A stretch of DNA of 11,198 nucleotides from DATLSM01 sp049585815 (GTDB lineage Bacteria > Actinomycetota > Thermoleophilia > Solirubrobacterales > 70-9), in the NCBI GenBank assembly GCA_049585815.1, contig JBAVAR010000104.1:1-11198 (forward strand), written 5' to 3'. Both the position numbers and the translations under genes were made by a program. Shown here in pieces: positions 6,742 to 11,198 of this stretch (positions are counted from its first letter, which is position 1; the number at the start of each line of letters is the position of its first letter). The notes under the pieces are model-generated. The model did not search any database, was not told the DNA's origin, and saw only the letters and a program-made list of their open reading frames with translations.

Positions 6742-8079
6742 ATGAGCGACCCCAAGAGCTACCACCTCACCACCTTCGGGTGCCAGATGAACGTTCACGA
6801 CTCCGAGCGGATGCGAGGGATGCTCGAGTCGCTGGGTTACAGGGAGGCCAGCGACCGAGACGGCGCTGACCTGATCCTCTTCAACACCTGCTCGATTCGT
6901 GAGTCCGCCGACAGTCGCTTCCTCGCTCACCTGGGCGAGGCCAAGCGACTCAAGTCCGAGGATCCAGAGCGGGTTGTCGGTGTCGGCGGTTGCTGGGCGC
7001 AATCGGTGAAGGACGAGGTCTTCCGCCGCTTCCCCTTCGTCGACGTCGCCTTTGGCCCGGGCCAGATCCACCGGCTGGCCGAGTTTCTCAACTCCGACTC
7101 GCTCAGCGCCCAAGGCTACTTTGAGTTTGAGGACTTTTCAGGACATCTGCCTGCCCGACGCGAGCGTGAGTTTCAGGGTTGGCTTCAGATCTCGCAGGGT
7201 TGCAACTGCGTCTGCGCATACTGCATCGTTCCCTCCACCCGTGGTCGCGAGGTCAGTCGTGAGCCGAGCGAGCTGCTCGCCGAGGCGGAGGCGCTCGCCG
7301 CCGACGGGGTGCGCGAGATCACCCTGCTCGGCCAGAACGTCAACAGCTACGGGCGCGACCTGCGCGCGGAGCAGCGGATCGACTTCGCCGCGCTGCTCGC
7401 AGGGGTCGATGCGATCGAGGGGATCGACCGCATCCGCTACACCAGCCCGCACCCGAAGGACATGAACGAGAAGGTGATCCGGGCTCACGCCGAGCTGCCC
7501 GCCCTTTGCGAGCACATCCACCTGCCGCTGCAGTCGGGCTCCACCGCGGTCCTCAAACGGATGCGGCGCACCTATGACCGGCGCCGCTACATGGACCGCG
7601 TCGCCCTGATCCGCGAGCACGTCCCGGACTGCGCATTGACCACAGACATCATCGTCGGCTTTCCCGGCGAGAGCGATGCCGACTTTGAGCAGACGCTGGC
7701 GGTTGTCGAGGAGGTCGGCTACGACGGGGCCTTCACCTTCCTGTTCTCGCCGCGGCGCGAGACCGAGGCGGCGAGCTTGGAGGGTCAGGTTCCGCACCAG
7801 GTCAAGGTCGAGCGGATGCAACGACTGGTGGAGGCGGTTCAGCGGCGGGCGAGAGAGCGTGCGCAGCGCTTCGTTGGCCGTGCAATGGAGGTGCTGGTCG
7901 AAGGCACCAGCCGCACCGACCCGACCAGGCTGCGGGGGCGAACGCGCCACAACAAGGCTGTCAACTTCGAGGGTTCCGCCGCAGCCGGTGAGCTGATCGA
8001 GGTCGAGATCGAGAGCGCGACCTCGCAGACCCTGGGAGGGGTGGCGGTGAACCCCCTAACCCGGCTGCTTCGTCGTTAG
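6742..8079 (+). CDS. miaB: tRNA-2-methylthio-N6-dimethylallyladenosine synthase MiaB
   Basis: MiaB is a radical-SAM methylthiotransferase that adds a methylthio group to C2 of i6A at position 37 of tRNAs. The 445-residue protein has the three domains of the family. The N-terminal UPF0004 domain carries the second cluster ligands C14 (FGCQMN), C50 (NTCS) and C84 (GGCWAQ). The radical-SAM core carries C154, C158 and C161 in a CxxxCxxC pattern (with an extra C156), followed by IVPSTRGRE. A C-terminal TRAM domain (about 375-442) has the RGRTRHNKAVNFEG signature. ATG 6742 gives the canonical N-terminus and has a TAACCT box seven bases upstream; the frame is open further upstream, but that part overlaps the small membrane gene. 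miaA, which makes the substrate, follows 71 bases later. RimO and MtaB relatives are less likely given the TRAM sequence and the miaA neighbour. Confidence 0.96.
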   Translation: MSDPKSYHLTTFGCQMNVHDSERMRGMLESLGYREASDRDGADLILFNTCSIRESADSRFLAHLGEAKRLKSEDPERVVGVGGCWAQSVKDEVFRRFPFVDVAFGPGQIHRLAEFLNSDSLSAQGYFEFEDFSGHLPARREREFQGWLQISQGCNCVCAYCIVPSTRGREVSREPSELLAEAEALAADGVREITLLGQNVNSYGRDLRAEQRIDFAALLAGVDAIEGIDRIRYTSPHPKDMNEKVIRAHAELPALCEHIHLPLQSGSTAVLKRMRRTYDRRRYMDRVALIREHVPDCALTTDIIVGFPGESDADFEQTLAVVEEVGYDGAFTFLFSPRRETEAASLEGQVPHQVKVERMQRLVEAVQRRARERAQRFVGRAMEVLVEGTSRTDPTRLRGRTRHNKAVNFEGSAAAGELIEVEIESATSQTLGGVAVNPLTRLLRR

Positions 8080-8150
8080 CGGGTCCTTTCGGTGGCCGCG
8101 CATCGCCGAACCGGGAAGGATATTGCGCAGCTCGGCGGTTCCCCCTCCCC

Positions 8151-8882
8151 TTGAGGGTGCTCGCGATCTTCGGGCCCACCGGCGTCGGGAAGACCGGCGT
8201 AACGGTCGCACTTGCCGAGGCGCTGCGGGAGCGCGGCGAGGACCCGGTGGCGATTTCCTGCGACGCGCTACAGGTATATGAGGGATTGGGGACCCTCACC
8301 GGCGTCGCCACGACCCAGCAGCGGGGCAGGCTGGAGCACCGGCTGGTTGGGTTCGTGCCGATAACCCAGCCCTTTTCGGTCGGCGACTACATGCGGATCG
8401 CCCACGCGGAGATCGACTCGGCACTTGCCGCCGGAAGGCGGCCAATTGTGGTGGGCGGGACCGGCCTTTACATGCGGGCGGCCTTGGCGGAGCTTTCGCT
8501 GATCAAGCTCCCGCCCGGGACTGAGGACTCCGAGCTCTGGTCGGCCGAGACCCGTCACCCGACCGCGATATTCGGCCTCCAGATGGACCGCGCCAAGCTT
8601 TATGAGCGGATCGATGCCAGAACCGAGGCGATTGTCGCCGGTGGAGCCGAGCAGGAGGTTCGCCAGGCCGACGCCTCCGGTCCATCTCGGACAGCGCGCA
8701 AGGCACTTGGCTTTGAAGAGCTGCTGAGCGGCGACGTCGAGCAAATGAAGAAGCGCTCACGCAACTACGCCCGCCGCCAGCTCACCTGGATGCGGAAGAT
8801 GGCCGGAGTCCGCCTCATCGATCGCACCGGGCGCGGGGACGCGGAGATCGCGGCCGAGATAGCCGCTGCTCTTGATGAATAG
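8151..8882 (+). CDS. miaA: MiaA-family tRNA dimethylallyltransferase lacking the insertion domain
   Basis: MiaA transfers a dimethylallyl group to A37 of tRNAs reading UNN codons, the step before MiaB. The protein has 243 residues, against roughly 300-320 for the family. Visible motifs are the P-loop GPTGVGKT (8-15), CDALQVYEG with the catalytic Asp38, EHRLVGF, VGGTGLYMRA (101-110), and the C-terminal core LYERIDARTEAIVAGG, RKALGFEELLSGD and YARRQLTWMRKM. Between PPGTEDSELW (about 121-130) and the FGLQMDR strand (about 141-147), the long helical segment with the usual DP..A..IHPND..R..RALEV motif is missing, with no frame break. The GTAKP segment is also altered (LTGVA). The start is TTG 8151, or GTG 8157 two codons later; neither has a clear ribosome site. 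The family assignment is firm; activity and tRNA recognition are uncertain. Confidence 0.88.
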   Translation: MRVLAIFGPTGVGKTGVTVALAEALRERGEDPVAISCDALQVYEGLGTLTGVATTQQRGRLEHRLVGFVPITQPFSVGDYMRIAHAEIDSALAAGRRPIVVGGTGLYMRAALAELSLIKLPPGTEDSELWSAETRHPTAIFGLQMDRAKLYERIDARTEAIVAGGAEQEVRQADASGPSRTARKALGFEELLSGDVEQMKKRSRNYARRQLTWMRKMAGVRLIDRTGRGDAEIAAEIAAALDE

Positions 8883-8885
8883 GCT
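8880..8885 (+). promoter_or_regulatory. Candidate -10 box for leaderless dapF mRNA, built on the miaA stop codon
   Basis: TAGGCT lies eight bases before GTG 8894. Its first three bases are the TAG stop of miaA. No ribosome binding sequence lies in the eleven-base gap between the genes. Confidence 0.45.
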
Positions 8886-8893
8886 GCCCGCTG

Positions 8894-9733
8894 GTGAGAT
8901 TTGAGAAGTGGCAGGCGCTCGGAAACGACTACCTGATCCTCGAGGCGGATCAGCTGCCGTGGGAGCTGGGCGAGGCGCGGATCCAGTGGCTCTGCGATCC
9001 GCATTTCGGAATTGGGGCCGACGGCGTCCTGCTGCTCTCCGCGAGCGATGACCCTGATCTCGTCGCCGAGCTTCAGATCTTCAACCCCGATGGCTCTGAG
9101 GCTGAGCTGTCGGGCAACGGGGCGCGCGAGGCGATCCTCTACCTCCGCCGCCACGGCTGGAGCGCCGAGGACACCTTCGCGATCGGCACCGCGGCCGGCC
9201 CGATCGTCCCGACGATCACCTCCGATCTCACCTGCTCGGTCCAGATGGGTCGAGCCACGACGCGCTCCAAGGACTTCCCCTCGGGTGGAGCTGACGGGCG
9301 GGGGACGCTCACCGCGGCTGGGCGCGAGTGGGAGTTCCAGCACGTCTCGATCGGCAACCCCCAGTGCGCGATCGTGGTCGGCGCCGAACTCGAGCAGATC
9401 GACATCGGCGCGGTCGGCGCGGAGATCGAATCCCACCGGCTGTTCCCCAATCGCACCAACGTCTCATTCATCGCGATCAGCGGCAATCGGGTGCGGGCGC
9501 GGATATTTGAGCGGGGGGTCGGGGAGACGCTTTCCTCGGGCACCGGCGCCAGCGGCGCCGCGGTCACTGCCCACCTGCGCGGGGGGACGGGTCCGTTCAT
9601 CGTCGAGCTCGACGGTGGCGAGCTCGAGGTCGAGGTCGACGCCGAACTCGCTGTGCGCCTGAGCGGATGGGCCGAGCCGGTCTTTGCCGGCGAGGCGTCC
9701 CCCGAGCTGCTGCAGGCGCTCGCCAGCCTCTAG
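8894..9733 (+). CDS. dapF: Diaminopimelate epimerase-family protein with both catalytic cysteines replaced
   Basis: DapF normally interconverts LL- and meso-diaminopimelate using two cysteines as acid/base pair. The 279-residue protein has family length and fold motifs in order: ALGNDY with N11, FGIGADGV, IFNPDGSEAELSGNGARE, SIGNPQCAI, SHRLFPNRTNVSF, FERGVGETLSSGTGASG. GTG 8894 gives the canonical start MRFEKWQALGNDY. In place of the cysteine before GNGAR there is Ser73 (TCG 9110-9112), and the second cysteine, before GTG, is Ser215 (TCG 9536-9538). The histidine normally following GNP is Gln157. Binding-loop residues Asn75, Glu206 and Arg207 remain. The frame is intact and the codon style matches its neighbours, so recent decay is unlikely. 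The adjacent dapL supports a diaminopimelate role, but epimerase activity by the known mechanism is doubtful. Confidence 0.9.
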   Translation: MRFEKWQALGNDYLILEADQLPWELGEARIQWLCDPHFGIGADGVLLLSASDDPDLVAELQIFNPDGSEAELSGNGAREAILYLRRHGWSAEDTFAIGTAAGPIVPTITSDLTCSVQMGRATTRSKDFPSGGADGRGTLTAAGREWEFQHVSIGNPQCAIVVGAELEQIDIGAVGAEIESHRLFPNRTNVSFIAISGNRVRARIFERGVGETLSSGTGASGAAVTAHLRGGTGPFIVELDGGELEVEVDAELAVRLSGWAEPVFAGEASPELLQALASL

Positions 9734-9736
9734 ATT
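9731..9736 (+). promoter_or_regulatory. Candidate -10 box for leaderless dapL mRNA, built on the dapF stop codon
   Basis: TAGATT lies eight bases before ATG 9745. Its first three bases are the TAG stop of dapF. The eight bases between box and start contain no ribosome binding sequence. Confidence 0.5.
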
Positions 9737-9744
9737 CCTCGCCG

Positions 9745-10920
9745 ATGGGAATCGCAGATCCGTCCAAGCGCCTGGAGGCGATGCCTCCGTACATGTTCGC
9801 CGAGCTGGAGCGGCGGGTCGCCGACAAGCGCGCCGCCGGAGTCGACGTGATCAGCCTCGGCATCGGCGATCCCGACCACCCGACCTACCCGCACATCGTC
9901 AAGGCGATGCAGGAGGCGGTCGCCGACCCGGCCAATCAAAGCTATCCGAGCAATCGGGGTCGGGCCGAGTTTCGCCAGGCGTTCGCCGAGTTCTATGGAC
10001 GGCGCTTCGGGGTTGAGATCGACCCCGAGACCGAGGTGATTCCGGCGATCGGCGCCAAGGAGTGCATCTACAATCTCTGCTTCGCCTTCCTTGACCCCGG
10101 CGATGTGGCTCTCGCCTCTGACCCCGGCTACCCGGTCTACACCGGCGGCCCTATTCTCGCCGGCGCATCGCCGCAGCTCTTGCCACTGGTCCCCGAGCTC
10201 GGCTTTGCCCCAGACCTCGGCGCGATATCGGCCGAGGTCGCCGCCGCCGCGCGGCTGATGTTCCTCAATTACCCGAACAACCCCAGCGGAGCGGTCGTTC
10301 CTGACGGCTTCTTTGAGCTGGTCGTCTCCTTCGCCCGCGAGCACGAGATCCTCGTCGTCCACGACAACGCCTACTCGGAGACGACCTACGACAACTACGT
10401 CGCACCGAGCTTCCTGGCGACCCCCGGCGCCAAGGAGGTTGGGGTCGAGGTCTTCTCGCTTTCCAAGGGCTACAACATGACGGGCTGGCGCTGTGCCGCG
10501 ATTCTCGGTAACCGCGAGGCGATTGAGACCTACTGGCGGCTGAAGACCAACGTCGACTCCGGCCTATTTGCCGCCGTGCAGATGGCCGGCGTCGCCGCGC
10601 TGGGCGGCCCGCCGGGACCGCTGGAGCGCATGAATGAGACCTATGCGCGCCGCCGTGACCTGGTCATCGCCGCGCTGCGCGAGATCGGCGTCGAGGTGCA
10701 GGCGCCGAAGGGGACGATCTACGTCTGGGCGCCGGTCCCCGATGGTCACACCTCGACCTCCTTCTCGGAGATGGTCTTGGAGGAGGCGGCGGTGATCGTC
10801 TCGCCGGGTTCGATGTACGGACCCAGCGGCGAGGGGTTCTTCCGGATATCGCTGACCACCCCAGACGATCGGATCGAGGAGGCGGTAGCGCGGATCACCG
10901 AGTTCCTGAGGCCCGCTTAG
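9745..10920 (+). CDS. dapL: LL-diaminopimelate aminotransferase
   Basis: DapL is a PLP-dependent fold-I aminotransferase that converts tetrahydrodipicolinate plus glutamate directly to LL-diaminopimelate, bypassing the acylated DapD/DapC/DapE steps. The 391-residue protein follows the family closely from SKRLEAMPPYMFAELERRVA through VISLGIGDPD, ANQSYPSNRG, DPGYPVYTGG, LMFLNYPNNPSGA and VVHDNAYSE. It continues with the PLP-lysine motif SLSKGYNMTGWR (K241), SGLFAAVQMAG, APKGTIYVWAPVP, and ends EGFFRISLTTPDDRIEEAV. ATG 9745 gives the family N-terminus; a longer open frame upstream overlaps dapF. It lies eleven bases after dapF, whose substrate it makes. Its 3' end overlaps the convergent hydrolase gene by 26 bases, with no terminator hairpin visible between them. 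A related class-I aminotransferase such as DapC is possible but fits less well. Confidence 0.92.
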   Translation: MGIADPSKRLEAMPPYMFAELERRVADKRAAGVDVISLGIGDPDHPTYPHIVKAMQEAVADPANQSYPSNRGRAEFRQAFAEFYGRRFGVEIDPETEVIPAIGAKECIYNLCFAFLDPGDVALASDPGYPVYTGGPILAGASPQLLPLVPELGFAPDLGAISAEVAAAARLMFLNYPNNPSGAVVPDGFFELVVSFAREHEILVVHDNAYSETTYDNYVAPSFLATPGAKEVGVEVFSLSKGYNMTGWRCAAILGNREAIETYWRLKTNVDSGLFAAVQMAGVAALGGPPGPLERMNETYARRRDLVIAALREIGVEVQAPKGTIYVWAPVPDGHTSTSFSEMVLEEAAVIVSPGSMYGPSGEGFFRISLTTPDDRIEEAVARITEFLRPA

Positions 10921-11198
10921 TCCAGTAGCGCTGAAGCCCTCTCCACTGGTACTGGGGGGGGACGCACTGGATCATCTCTGCGGCGGCCTCCGCACTTGAG
11001 GCGTGCGCTGCGACCAGAGCCCGATGGTGCTCCTCATATGCTGCCTCCGGAAGGTCCCGCGCCCGTTGGGCCTCCTCCTGGAGGCGCTCGCGGACGAGTG
11101 CAAGGTGGGGGGCGGGATTCTTCACCGCGCCGAAGTGGGTGAGCGCCAGCCGGCTGGGTCTCCAGCTCTCGACGATGGCGATCGAGTCGATCCAGGTG
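10895..11198 (-). CDS. Metallo-beta-lactamase-fold hydrolase, C-terminal part (partial)
   Basis: About 100 C-terminal residues are visible on the minus strand, with the 5' part beyond the window. The segment begins TWIDSIAIVESWRPSRLALTH and continues FGAVKNPAPHLALVRERLQEEA. This resembles the C-terminal region of glyoxalase-II-like MBL hydrolases, where a Leu-Thr-His-Phe-Gly strand supplies a late histidine and a helical tail follows with HL..LRERL. A charged helical tail runs to the TGA at 10897-10895. The zinc motif HxHxDH is not in the window, so assignment rests on the tail alone and the substrate is unknown. The gene is convergent with dapL and overlaps its last 26 bases. A run of eight G on the plus strand (10954-10961) falls in its codons. 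Confidence 0.65.
   Translation of the reverse strand, partial: TWIDSIAIVESWRPSRLALTHFGAVKNPAPHLALVRERLQEEAQRARDLPEAAYEEHHRALVAAHASSAEAAAEMIQCVPPQYQWRGLQRYWTKRASGTR

Noticed and set aside
7138..7950. Long minus-strand open frame (270 codons) opposite miaB
   Set aside because: It is a GC-rich shadow of miaB with no recognisable domain; miaB has all its cysteine motifs in the plus frame.
8765..9436. Minus-strand open frame of 223 codons opposite miaA/dapF
   Set aside because: Antisense shadow with no domain signature; the sense frames match known families throughout.
9730..10362. Minus-strand open frame of 210 codons opposite dapL
   Set aside because: Antisense to the strongly conserved DapL N-terminal half, with no recognisable motif.

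Overview
The window is GC-rich chromosomal DNA with a core-genome gene order, most likely from an actinobacterium. Compared with the arrangement usual in actinobacteria (ftsK, pgsA, cinA, recA, recX, miaB, miaA, dapF), the block here is ftsK, rodZ-like, cinA, recA, small membrane protein, miaB, miaA, dapF, dapL. Replacement of the pgsA and recX positions, and use of the DapL aminotransferase route, suggest a deep-branching actinobacterial lineage such as Thermoleophilia/Solirubrobacterales. That placement is inference from gene order and sequence character, not from a search.

Layout. Positions 1-736 (minus strand) hold an OmpR-type response regulator, followed by what looks like the first codons of its sensor kinase running off the window edge. 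A short divergent spacer separates it from a plus-strand run filling nearly everything to 10920: FtsK DNA translocase, a membrane-anchored RodZ-like helix-turn-helix protein, CinA (MoCF plus PncC domains), RecA, an unrecognised 98-residue membrane protein, MiaB, MiaA, DapF and DapL. At the right edge the 3' end of a minus-strand metallo-beta-lactamase-fold hydrolase overlaps the end of dapL. There are no tRNA or rRNA genes, no mobile elements and no CRISPR array, and no gene-free stretch over 300 bases.

How the genes relate. FtsK and RecA serve chromosome segregation and repair. The PncC domain of CinA recycles pyridine nucleotides. MiaA and MiaB carry out consecutive steps of A37 modification on tRNA. 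DapL and DapF are consecutive steps of diaminopimelate/lysine synthesis.

The most notable observations lie in otherwise routine genes. (1) The DapF homologue has serine in place of both catalytic cysteines (residues 73 and 215) and glutamine in place of the active-site histidine, while most of the remaining fold signature is kept. (2) The MiaA homologue is only 243 residues because the whole helical insertion domain that contacts the tRNA anticodon arm is missing in an uninterrupted frame. (3) Several genes have a TANNNT box 7-8 bases before the start codon, as expected for leaderless transcripts; in two cases the stop codon of the upstream gene forms the first half of that box. (4) The recA upstream region has a 17-base direct repeat and a dyad over the likely -10, but no recognisable actinobacterial LexA box.
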